From Diplolepis rosae (taxonomy: Eukaryota; Arthropoda; Insecta; Hymenoptera; Diplolepididae), in assembly GCA_030998225.1 (NCBI GenBank), contig JAPYXD010000680.1, forward strand, positions 2,170,001 to 2,234,000: DNA of 64,000 nucleotides. The letters are read 5' to 3'. This document shows, piece by piece, positions 36,376 to 46,700 of this stretch. The notes beneath the pieces are model-generated. The model did no database searches, was not told where the DNA came from, and worked only from the letters and a program-made list of their open reading frames with translations. The translations under genes and the position numbers were made by a program. Position 1 is the stretch's first letter; each line of letters opens with the position of its first letter.

Positions 36376-36594
36376 ATGGGAGCGCGACAGAGCAAAAGGT
36401 CCGTGGACATAACGACAACGCCGAAAAAGGAGGGTTTGCCAGCCGAACCTGGCGTCGTCGGAGATGCAGCAGCTCCTGGTGATGGAAAATTGGAAAGGAT
36501 TGAGGAGGCAGACACAAAGCCTACCAGCAATGGTATTGGTCCACACACGGAAGCTGAGGAGAAAAATAAAGACGAGGCCACCGAGAAAGATAAG
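36376..36594 (+). CDS. Akap200: Akap200-like, coding exon 1 (N-terminal myristoylation segment)
   Basis: 73 codons starting MGARQSKRSVDITTTPKK. MGxxxS with following basic residues is a classical N-myristoylation signal, placing the protein at the plasma membrane as in MARCKS and Drosophila AKAP200. The rest is acidic and rich in Ala, Pro, Gly and Glu, ending ATEKDK. The exon ends at AAG followed by the donor GTCAGT, phase 0. I chose the first ATG after the acceptor because its context is good and no earlier in-frame ATG exists. The N-terminal block (QSKRSVDITT, then PKK) is the strongest family evidence. Overlapping minus-strand frames are shadows. Confidence 0.9.
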
Positions 36595-37674
36595 GTCAGT
36601 CATCAATTCTTTATGATTTCACTGTCAAAGCTTTTTAAAAACAATTTTATTTCAGTCTTCAATGTTATGAATGATGCAAAATTGATGAAGATGCTGGTTG
36701 CGTTCAACTGATTTCGTTGTTGACGTGAGTCTGTTTCGAGAATGCAAAGTATCTAAGTTTCGAGTCCATCGTACAACTTGGCAACTTATACAAAATAGTC
36801 TTGAGGGTTAATGGACAGGCAGGCTTATATATTGTTTGCGCAGAATCGTAACAACAGTTTCGTTTGCACTATTCTGAGTATGACCTAGGCTACGTTCGTT
36901 CACTTTGAAGGCAACGAACGTTTAACATCGATCGATTTCTAAGCAGCTCAGAAAAAAGTGTACCATTGGCTGATCATCAAAGATATATTATGCTTTTTTA
37001 AACTTGAAGTCTGAGTCATAATCAATCCAAAAATAATAAATAATTGCATCGCAAGAAATGCGCCACTGATTTTATTTTATTCAATTTTTGAATCGTTCAG
37101 ATTGGAAGAGCAATTTACATCAATTTTACAATTTAGTGAAAAATGAAGATAACAAATTTTTATAAATTCTGTAAACTTACGGAAGCTGTTCAAATTTCTC
37201 TAGAATGCGATTTTTTTTTATAAAACGAGGAATAGTTTAAATTGAAATGTCGAATTGAAAAGTAGTTCTATGTAAGACTGAATTTATAAAAGTGGATTTT
37301 CCATTCTTTTTTTTTTTAAATTCTTCCTTTCCATTTATATCTTGTTTTTAGATTCTAGTCTTTTTTTGAGTTTTTTAGTTGTAAAATAATTAGATTAGAT
37401 GGGCTCAAATGAAAATCAGATAAATAGTAGTTTTGTTTTATTCTCAGCTAAGAAACTAGATATTTCCTCAATTGAGCAATCCTGACAACTGTCACGCACC
37501 AGATACTGTGACACGTAGGAGAGTCTCTTCTCTGATTTTCCTTTCATTTCCGTTTGACGAGTTGAACTTAAGTTATTTAAATATACTGAATTCAAGTATA
37601 AACTTCAAAGTTCTTGAAATATTGATATGGATTTGCTTTGCTAACTTGAAGGCTTCATTTATTTTTAGATTCTG
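36595..37674. other. 5' part of intron 2, no gene seen
   Basis: Unique AT-rich sequence. Confidence 0.5.
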
Positions 37675-38160
37675 TTTCTAGACCGATAACTTTCGAAAGA
37701 ATTATTAGATTGAAATGGGCTTTGGTACACTTTATTGGGAGCCAGTAAGAAAGGACGATTTGGTTAACCAGCCATATCCAATACAAATTTCGAAAATTAG
37801 GGCCTTTTCGGACTTTTAGAGAACTATTTTGAAAAAATTTTAACATTTGTTTCTAATAGTACTTTGAAGATCTCTGCAAATTATTCTCACGACATTTATT
37901 AATTTGACGAAGATTTAAAAAGTTACAGTATTTTAAATATTAGACGTCAATTTAAAAAAAAATATTGAACATCATAAATTGTATTTTTCAACTTAACTAT
38001 ATGAGATACGAAAAAAACGGAAGAATGCAAAATTGTTTACTTTCAAAGAGTCTATAAATTTACATCTACATATTTTTACATTCTCATCAAATAAGAAGGT
38101 ATTGGTTTTATAAAATGTATATTTTTCTTTTCAATGTTTTGAATTTGAATATTTAAAATA
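37675..38160 (-). repeat. Dispersed repeat, inverted relative of 5940-6890
   Basis: 37680-37805 is the inverse of 6635-6735 (TGGTTAACCAGC, GGTACACTTTATTGGGAGCC in reverse); 37860-38160 carries the adjacent diverged units. Confidence 0.6.
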
Positions 38161-38269
38161 AAAAATTGTTTTTTTTAACCATACTGAAGTGCAAAATCGT
38201 TGGGTTAATAAAGTCTACGATTATTTTTCCTTATTGAGATATTCAAAAGTAAATTAATTATTTTAATTA

Positions 38270-38540
38270 ATTTATTAGAATGTTACAGAAATTTATAGAA
38301 AAAATCGAGCGCGTAGCGCGAATGTCATGATTAGAATGTGTTATTTAAGGCCGTAGAGAATTAAGTAAATTTAATTTCCTTTTTCATTCAAAATCAAAAA
38401 CAAATTTAGCAATTTTAAGAAAATATAATTCACATTTACAATATTTTAAAATTTATTTGGGTAGCTTTTATTTCTTTAAATCGCGAGTCCCAGTTCTTTT
38501 TCAATTGTGAATATAAAGCGCGAAGCGTCTCGCAATGAGA
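38270..38540 (+). repeat. CGCGAAGCGCGAG-type dispersed repeat
   Basis: AAAATCGAGCGCGTAGCGCG followed by AATGTCATGATTAGAATGTG, then AGCGCGAAGCGTCTCGC. Matches 4070-4200 and 49520-49810. Confidence 0.65.
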
Positions 38541-39190
38541 ATTTATCCCTCAAAGTTGAAGTAACTTTATGAAAAGTAAATTCACATCAACAATTTCATA
38601 AAAATTATTGAAGATATAGTAATAAATCATAAAGTCGTTTCGGAATGGGCGTTTTTATTTTTTTATTTCATTACTTTCTCTCTTTTTATCATTTCTGGTT
38701 ATATTGCTTCCTTTTATTTACAACGCCCTTGGACTTTCTGAGATGTCATAAAAGCTCGATCCAGGTGTTTCATTCTTCGTTCTGTCCCCTGTAAAAGCTA
38801 ACCTACTCTTCTCCACTTTATAACACCTGTCTCAGAGCACTGATCTGAGCCAGAGGAAAATTTTTCCTATTTATTTCAACCTTGCTGAGATTAACGTTCT
38901 CTAATATCGAAGTAGAAAATAACGGGGTTTCATATCCCTAAGGAGAAAAGTTTCACAAAATGGGTTCATATAATGAGGCATAAAAATTGACTTGACAGAT
39001 TGAAGAAACGATTCAGAAAATATTAAATTCTTTTACTGTTCTTTTACTACCGCAAAGACTAAATATAAAACTTGTGGTTGAATATATAATTTATGGTAAT
39101 TTTCTTCCATCAGATTTTAATATCAAAACCAGAATTGTAAGAATATGAATTTTCCGGGAAACATTAAAACTAATTTTCTTGAATTCTTGT
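38541..39190. other. No gene seen
   Basis: Intron 2; no recognised feature. Confidence 0.5.
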
Positions 39191-39194
39191 TTTT

Positions 39195-39735
39195 TTGGCA
39201 TGGGGCAGTTTCTTCTTTTTTTTTCTTTTAATTTTTTTTATCAAAAGCGTACATTTGAGAACAAATATCAGAAAGGCAGCCAAATGTTTCGGCCGCATAT
39301 GGAGGGCCCTCTTCAGTGCCATAAATTCAGGAAATATGAAAATTACTACAAATAACGCACATTGGTCCCAAATTTTTTTTTTTTTTTTCAGGAACTTTAC
39401 GTTGGAGTCTTGCACTAAACGAGAAATTACTGATATTTTTTTATGCTATCTCAAGTACCTTTTTCCCTATTTGAAAAAGACTATTGTCCTATACCAAGTT
39501 GAAAAATTCGAGATTTCGCCAATGGGCTGCTTCATTTTGTTTTGGAAGCTATAAGTTCCTAATTTTTCTATGGTTTTTATAATTTTTCCAAATTGATTAG
39601 TTGAGTTTGAAATTTTTGTCACTGCCTACATTATCGGAGGATCACTAGTCGCGTATAACCAATTGTCGTAATTTTTATATTTCTTGAATTTATGCCACTG
39701 AGGAGGGCCCCTATATGCACGTTTTTAATAATTTT
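39195..39735. mobile_element. Foldback element with a SINE tail inside
   Basis: Arms 39294-39350 (GCATATGGAGGGCCCTCTTC) and 39663-39720 (AGGAGGGCCCCTATATGC) are inverted copies. 39590-39655 between them is a SINE 3' tail (GTTGAGTTTGAAATTTTTGT, ACTAGTCGCGT). Confidence 0.65.
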
Positions 39736-39742
39736 TTTTTTA

Positions 39743-39897
39743 AGGCCATTTATTCGTTCATGTAAGATACCTTTTTTAAATAACAAAGTATCTGTCTGAC
39801 ATTTTGGGAAACGTAACAAAAGACAATAAAGCACTTCTGTTAACTTCTTTTTAGTACAAATTTTGAAAACAATTCGAAAACTTATTGACAATTACAG
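39743..39897. mobile_element. Half copy of family B
   Basis: TTAA (39739-39742), then GGCCATTTATTCGTTCATG... It ends at ACAATTACAG, exactly where the family's central AGTTAACT palindrome begins; the next element starts there. Confidence 0.7.
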
Positions 39898-39901
39898 TTA
39901 A

Positions 39902-40258
39902 GGCCATGGATCAATTGGACCACGTGACTAAATTATGTATTGACTCTTTCATGTAAGATAACTTTTTTAATTTACAAAGTATCTTTCTTAAAATTTGGGA
40001 AACATAATAAAGGACAATAGAGCACGTTTGTCAACTTTTTTTAGTGAAAATTTTTTTTAAAATTCGTAAACTTATCGACAATTACAGTTAACTGTTAAAT
40101 TTTTTGCAACATTATCACTCAAACGAAATTGACAAACGTTCTTTATTGTTTTCTGTTGTATTTTACACATTTCCAAGGAGAATTTTTGTAAAATAAAAAA
40201 GTTATCTTACACGAACTTTTACAGGAATTTGGTCACGAGATCTTGTTAATCCATGGTC
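39902..40258. mobile_element. Foldback MITE, family B, full copy (357 bp)
   Basis: TTAA (39898-39901), then GGCCATGGATCAATTGGACC...GTTAATCCATGGTC is seen at the right, then TTAA (40259-40262). The centre CAGTTAACTG near 40086 contains a TTAA. Confidence 0.85.
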
Positions 40259-40504
40259 TTAAAAGGAAGAAAAGAATAAATTGACCTTATGCCAAACAAC
40301 AATAATTCGACAAATTTTTTAAATTTTTGGGTCAGTAACATGATGGCCATATTTTCTAATGTGTCATGTTCAAAATTAAAAGTAATGTTTAAATTCATCT
40401 AGGAGATAGTTAAATGTTGCACAAATTAGTTTACCTCTGCTTTGTGAGAAAAGCATATGTATCCCTGAAGAAAGAGGAAACTACGGTGTGCGAAAGATTG
40501 TAAT

Positions 40505-40552
40505 GTGACGTCACGGTTGCGGTATGACTGAAGGTCGTTTCGATGACCTTGA
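40505..40552. promoter_or_regulatory. Candidate enhancer: CRE palindrome plus nuclear-receptor half-site
   Basis: A non-repetitive GC-rich patch in intron 2 has the perfect palindrome GTGACGTCAC (40505-40514), a full CRE, and TGACCTTGA (40544-40552), the reverse complement of TCAAGGTCA, the FTZ-F1/ERR monomer site. A related CTGAAGGTCG lies between them. CREB is a PKA target, so a CRE in a PKA-anchor gene would make sense as feedback, but that is inference. Confidence 0.3.
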
Positions 40553-40806
40553 CCGCGAAGCATATAGGTAGGTCGTCTTTCGTCCAGGGTCAGATTTTCG
40601 AAAGGCTCTGCACGGTGCACTTTACTACGCATTATGTTTTACATAAGTGTATTTATTGGTGGAAAATTCAATGAGTAAAAGTACAATCAAAATCAAAAGT
40701 TGAAATTTTTCATTCTACTTGAGAAAAAATAAACAGCTCCATGGAAGAAGAAATTGAGTGGTGTGTCTAATTTTATCTATTTGATTGAATTTGTTTTCTA
40801 CTTTTT

Positions 40807-41170
40807 AATTTTTTTGGACCAATTGGCCCATGTGACTGAACTCTAGTTTATATTCATAAGATCATAATTATTTTCTTTTCGTACACAAAATAACTTTTTG
40901 AATATTTGTTAGCCATGATTGAAGACAATAAAAAAACGTTTGCCTGATTCCTTTTAATGCAAATTTTGCAACAAACTTCACAGTTGACTGTAATTGCCAA
41001 TAACTTTTCCAGTTTTTATTTTTGTAAAAAAAAAGAACACATGAAAATTTTTCACTCTAACCGGAGAGACGTTCTTTCTATTGTACTGTATATTTTGTTT
41101 GCAGAGAAAGTTATCCTTAACGAATATATTTATCTATAAATTTGGTCACTTGGTCCGATTAGCCCATGGC
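40807..41170. mobile_element. Foldback MITE, family B, diverged
   Basis: GGACCAATTGGCCCATGTGA at left, TTGGTCCGATTAGCCCATGG at right. It ends at CTAA shared with the following element. Confidence 0.7.
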
Positions 41171-41173
41171 CCT

Positions 41174-41814
41174 AAGAGGGTCCGACACCTTTAATATTTT
41201 TATTTTTTTAGTTCAGACTTTCCACATAATTTTTTTTATATTTAGAACCTTTATTTAGAAAGGTTTTGGGTTTTTTTAAATTCCAGCACCTTTATGTATT
41301 TTAAAACAAAAAATTTTGAGTTTTTTGGGCATTTTTTGGACATTTGATTACTTTGAATAACTTTTTTTTGTTTTTTAACCAATTTTCATAATTCCTTTTT
41401 TTACTTTTTTCCTTACAATGAGTAGCAACTTGTTGGGTATGGGAAATAAGGTAACATGACTAAAAAAAAAGTTACAAATAAAATAAAAAAATTAATAAAA
41501 ATATTTTTAAAAAATTCTTGTAGTTATTTTTTTAGCTAAAGTTTTTACCATACCCAAAAAATTGCTACGCGTTGTAAGGAAAATAATAAAAAAAGAATCC
41601 TAACAATTGGTTAAAAAACAAAAAAGTTATTCAGTCAAAAAATATTTTTAAAAATGCCCAAACAACTCAAAACTTTTGGTTTAAAAATACATAAATGTGC
41701 TGGAATTTAATAAAAAAAAACCCAAAACCTTTCTAAATAGAGGTACTAAACATAAAAAAATTATATGTGAGGTCTAAACTCAAAAAATAAAAATATTAAA
41801 GATGGCGGATCCCC
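41174..41814. mobile_element. Foldback MITE, family F
   Basis: GAGGGTCCGACACCTTTAAT...ATTAAAGATGGCGGATCCCC, then TTAA (41815-41818). Long AT-rich arms meet near 41495. Confidence 0.8.
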
Positions 41815-41819
41815 TTAAG

Positions 41820-42600
41820 AAATAAAACACTTTCTCATTGAAATAATTATCTTCCGTGTATCAGAAGCTGCACAAAGAATTCGATAATCAAGTGCACAAG
41901 TTTTTACCAACATAGAGAATTTGTTCGAGTTAAATTAATAGTCTGTGACACGTTCAACAAATGAGACAAAAGTAATATTGCAATAACCCAATTTTCTCGT
42001 ATTATAAACGTATTGTTCTGCGAGAGCTCCGCTGATAAGAACTGCAAGAAATCTGAGTGAGAAAGATACGAGAAACGTAATATCGCAGCGATGATACATT
42101 TTTGCGGTGATTCATGATTTGTAAGAACGCTGGTACGCAGTTTCTGGAAATTTGACTCATTACTTCGATTAGCATATGGGAGCAATTTGCTCATACTAAT
42201 TAAAACTTTTCCTCTATTTGCGTCAAACCATATAATTGATATTCAATCTAGTCAATAGAATTATAAAGGATTTTATCCTGTGAAATATCGTGAAATAAAA
42301 TCCTGTGAGCGTATTCATGGAGATAGAAATTTAAAGTTGGACACGCAATTTTCTGAGCGTTTGAAAGCGAATTATTATTTCGCCTTTCTTTCCTTCTATC
42401 AACGAATGATTCGAAGAGGGTGAGAGAAGTTGCACAATGCAGCCATTCCGAAAATTGAATCCAGGGAGAGTCTCTGATTATCCGCACGAAGTCCACTTTA
42501 AATAAAACTGGCATTTTCTCAGTCATCCCTATCCGCAGTCTTTGGAGAGCTTCGCGTGACGAGGTCGACTCAAATTCCATGTTAAATGCCGGATGCGGTT
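41820..42600. other. Unique GC-richer patch with two minus-strand open frames
   Basis: Not part of any repeat seen. 42248-42580 (minus) is a 110-codon frame from an ATG, starting MEFESTSSREALQRL; 41904-42194 (minus) has 96 codons. Neither is recognised and neither has convincing splice context. Could be chance, an unknown exon or conserved non-coding DNA. Confidence 0.25.
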
Positions 42601-42829
42601 AGATCTTTTGGATTCTCACGACCTTAACTTTGGTTAATTCGGCTATGAAACTTACTCTCGCTTTAATAAAAAAATATTATAATTTTACATCTTTTTAAGT
42701 TCGTGGATCAGATTGTCTAACTGTGAGGTTTTACGTTCATCTAAGAGAGGTCAGTCCATTTATATGATATCAAACTGAATAACACTTATTAAAAACTAGA
42801 AAAATTAGAAGAAAAATTAATTTCAATAT

Positions 42830-42930
42830 ATTTTGAAAAAAATGATATATTTCGAAATCTGCAAATTTCTGTGGTAAAAGAGACGCACTCGACTGTGCCA
42901 GGATTCGATCCCGGGTCTTTCGATCTATTT
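42830..42930 (-). mobile_element. SINE fragment cut at the anticodon stem
   Basis: Minus-orientation 3' half of the tRNA-like head (GGATTCGATCCCGGGTCTTT) stops at TTTCGAT, at the anticodon stem. Confidence 0.65.
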
Positions 42931-45160
42931 CCCTAATTGAAAAATCTAGAAATATGAAAATTCTCGACCCGAGAAACATGGAAAAGATTTTTTACTTTAA
43001 AAAAAAATAGAAATTGGTAGAAATCTGATAAAAATATCAAAAACTGTATGAATAGATAGATAGTTGGAATAACTGAACTTCCTTCTTATCCTAAATCGAA
43101 TTGCCTGTGTTAAAATAATTCTAAAGTATGGATAAAGATAATAGAATACAGAGATTAATTCAAGAAAAATCTACTTTTTGAATTTAATTTTAAAAAATAT
43201 AAATGTTAAAAGAATTTATTTTTAGATGCATGAATAATGTCTCTGGAATTGCAAAACATTTTTAAAATATTTGAATGAAAAATAAGTCGTTTTTTCCTCC
43301 ATTCGAAGAATATTATTATTATTATTTTCTAAGCGATTACTGGAATGAGTTATTTCATGCAATCAATATTATTCAGCTGAAGTAAAGCTAATTACATTTA
43401 CAACCTATATTATTTATTTATACCAACAATAGTTGCATCATTGTTATTATATAATGTTTGTAGTTGTATTAATTAATTACATTACTTATGTTAATTGCTG
43501 AATTACATTTACTGTAATTATACTAAGATGTTTAGGTCATATGAAAATTTCAATTATATTCACTGTAATGCCTTTGCAATTACCGTAATTGAACTTTTCC
43601 TTTGTCGTTTAAATCAACCGATTTCAGTAAATACAACTAAAATTTTTTCATAAAAAATAAACCTTAAGTGAAATTAATTAAAAAATTAATAAAATGGCTA
43701 GATTTGTGGTTAGTTTAACAAAAAAAGCTAGTAATCCTGCTACTCAACTGGTTAATCTCACTAGTTTTTTTTGGTTTAGTGTTGATTCTTTCAAAGTGCA
43801 TTGTGTTAGATTTTAATCTCATTTTTTCTACTTCTTTAAAGTATTCTTAAGTTTGAGATTACGTCAATGGTTTGACCCACGATTAAATCTAGGATTGATT
43901 GAAGAATTCAAGGCCTTAAATGTGGATATTTTTAACGCTTGAAATGAAAATAATTTTTTATTATTATTAAACTTCTTCTGAGTATGAAGGATTGTTATCA
44001 TGTGAATTCAATGCGAATGTAAGATACGAGACTGGAATTTACACAGTCTCGGTCTTTTTAACGAAGAGGAGTGCTGGATGTATGTATTGACAAAGATCAT
44101 CTTAACGCAAAAAGTTTCCAAGAAGTATTAAAGATTACTCAAGTGTTTATCGTGGTGCTTTCGGAAATATATAGTAATAAGATCAAGCCAGACACATTAT
44201 TCAGACTCTTGCAAAATTGGCTCGTAAACAAATGAGTATTCTATTCTTGGCTTATCAGCTCTGATAAATTAAATTGAATGCTTTGCTAAATGCGTACTAG
44301 AACATTGACCTTATGTCGCAATACTTCTTAATTATCTATAAAATTGTAAAAACACAGCAAGTTATGAAATTATAATAAGCTATAGAATATTCATTTTTGC
44401 ATAGAAAATTATATTGAGGGAGAATTGGACAGATAATTGGATAAAAATACAAAGTGACTATTTCCTCAGTTTTTTTCATTCATAATAGTTTTTTTTTCTT
44501 AAGTGAAAGTGTGAAAAATTTTATTTTGAATAAAATTAGCGAAAATTGTATTGTAGTAATATTTTTAAGTCAGTTATGCATCAAGATTCTCTCAAAATAC
44601 GAATTAACTTTATTTAATGCTCTAAAAACAATTGATATAGGATAATTGAAAAATTATACTTCACATGCTGTGAAACTTTCTAAGATTCTCTTTCCCTCTT
44701 TCCTTCTCAGACATCTGCTCTTAAACCTTAGGGTTTTCCCGCTATAAAAAGGACCCCCAAAAAAAAACCCAATGGTTAAAACCTCAAGTTCTTGCAAAGA
44801 TCACGTACATAAAATCACTAGGGTATCTAGCTGGCCAGGAAATATCAAAAAACTAGGAAAATCTCGAGAATTTGATTTAGGACCGGAAATTTTCTTATTC
44901 TAGCAAAAAAAAACGATTTTTTTTAGAAAACTAAATCTTTTTTTCTTTGAAAGTGCTGGATAAAAGCTCTAAGTTCCTTGGAAATATTATAATCAAAACC
45001 ATTAGGAAATTTTCATAAAAAGACGTATCCCATATTCACTAATGATTTTTTCAATTAATTCTGAATACGTGTTCCGAACTGTTGCAAGAATTTCCCAAAT
45101 TTATGTACAACTGTGAGGAAAAAATGCAATAATTTTTTCAATGGTTCAATATTTTTGGGC
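42931..45160. other. No gene seen
   Basis: Intron 2. An ATT microsatellite lies at 43311-43326 and TTACAGTAATT-like words at 43380-43600. Nothing coding recognised. Confidence 0.5.
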
Positions 45161-45164
45161 CTTT

Positions 45165-45375
45165 TGATTTTTTTATGGGGATTTTACTTGAAAAAAAAAC
45201 TTCCCCATCATGTAGGCGTTTTGTTTTTTATAGGGATTTTGTTTATAGAAAAAAACGTTCCCATCGTGTAGGCTTCTTCTTTTTTATAGGGATTTTATTA
45301 GAAGAAGAAAACATCCCCATCGTGTAGACTTCTTTTTTATAGGGATTTTATTTGGAAGAACATCTTCATCATGAT
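45165..45375 (+). repeat. About 55-bp tandem repeat, four units
   Basis: GGGATTTTATT-like starts at about 45178, 45231, 45289 and 45341, each followed by CCCCATCGTGTAGGCTTCTT-like sequence. Confidence 0.75.
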
Positions 45376-45565
45376 TGGTCTGGATAAATCATTTTGTGAA
45401 ATAAACTATGATCTTTGCATGAGTCAAACAAAGTTTGGTTCAAGAAGGATCATATTAAATATTAATATTAAAATGAATAACGCTTTTTAGAACCCAGGAA
45501 AATTAAACAAAAATTCGAATGCGTTCCAAATAATTCTTATTTTATTTTAATAAAAAAATACAGAC
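45340..45565 (+). repeat. Duplicated segment, unfilled copy
   Basis: The order GGGATTTTATTTG, TGATTGGTCTG, TGCATGAGTC, TTTGGTTCAAGAAGGATCA, AATAACGCTTTTTAGAA recurs at 45585-46510, where a family A MITE interrupts it. Confidence 0.75.
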
Positions 45566-45584
45566 TTTTTCTTTTTTATAGGGA

Positions 45585-46510
45585 TTTTATTTGAGGAAAA
45601 AAACATCCCTATCGTGTAGGCTTCTTATTTATATGGATTTTATTTAGAAATACATCTCCATCGTGATTGGTCTGTATAAACCATGATCTTGGCATGAGTC
45701 CAAAAAAGTTTTGTTTAAGGTAGTTGTCGCGCCAAAACTCAGTCTCTGGAAAAAGAAGTTTTTCTATGATTTCAAGACTGGTAATTATATCATCAGCCGT
45801 GTCATATGTAAGGAAAGACACTCTTTTTAATAAAAAAAATTCAAAAATTACGAAAAATAATATTTTAATAATGTTTTTTGTAATAGGATATTTCCTTATT
45901 ATCGCTCCATACCAAATTTTCAAAAATAGTGCGATTCTGATAAATCATGAATCATTTTTTTAGGAAAAGGATTCTCTACAACTTTACCGTTTCCGATTTT
46001 TGAAAATGAATCAATTATTATCAAATTCAGCAATTTGTTTATAAAAATTTCGTTTTGGAAAATTGTTTTTTAATGATTTCAACCATTAAAGAATTTATTT
46101 TCAAAAATCGGAAACGGTAAAGTTGTAGAGAATCCTTTTCCTAAAAAAATGATTCATGATTTATCAGAATCGCACCATTTTTGAAAATTTGGTATGGGGT
46201 GATAATAAGGAAATATCCTATTACAAAAAACATTATTAAAATATTATTTTTCGTCATTTAAAAATTTTTTTTATTAAAAAGAGTGTCTTACCTTACTTAT
46301 GACACGGCTGATGATATAATTACCAGTCTTGAAATCATAGAAAAACTTCTTTTTCCAGAGACTGATTTTTGGCGCAACAACTACCTTAAGAAAGATCAAC
46401 CCTTCAAGTAATCTTAAGTTGAATAACGCTTTTTAGAAACCAGGAAAATAGAACAAAAATTCGAATGCATTCCAAATAATTCTTATTCGATCTTAATAAA
46501 AAAAGTACAC
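45585..46510 (+). repeat. Duplicated segment, copy interrupted by a MITE
   Basis: Same order as 45340-45565, split at GTTTAA/TTAAGAAAGATCAAC by the element at 45719-46385. A third, diverged copy of the downstream part lies at 48560-48720. Confidence 0.75.
45719..46385. mobile_element. Foldback MITE, family A core with type-2 ends
   Basis: TTAA (45715-45718), then GGTAGTTGTCGCGCCAAAAC...GGCGCAACAACTACC, then TTAA (46386-46389). The core TCTCTACAACTTTACCGTTTC and its inverse match 4290 and 15883. Open frames inside are palindrome artefacts. Confidence 0.85.
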
Positions 46511-46530
46511 TCGTGTTTATCCTGGTTATG

Positions 46531-46700
46531 GGCATGTGATATTTAGGAAATTTAAAAATTTGAATGTTTCTAGCTTTCTAAATCTTTATGTCCAAAATAG
46601 ATGAAATTTCGTTTTCTGGATTTGGGAAATGATAGAAAATGAATTATTATTGCAAAAATATCGGCGCCTAATAAATCAAATTGAAATCTGTTTATGATAG
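46531..46700 (+). mobile_element. Family D fragment
   Basis: TTAT (decayed TTAA), GGGCATGTGATATTTAGG, then the usual sequence (ATGTCCAAAATAGATGAAAT). Right part lost. Confidence 0.6.

Noticed and set aside
36345..36606. Two minus-strand frames opposite the first coding exon
   Set aside because: Shadows of the GC-rich Akap200 exon.
39195..39554. 119-codon plus-strand frame rich in Phe
   Set aside because: Poly-T tracts and a foldback arm create it.
45609..45963. Opposing frames of 104 and 79 codons
   Set aside because: Inside a palindromic MITE and its flanking repeat.
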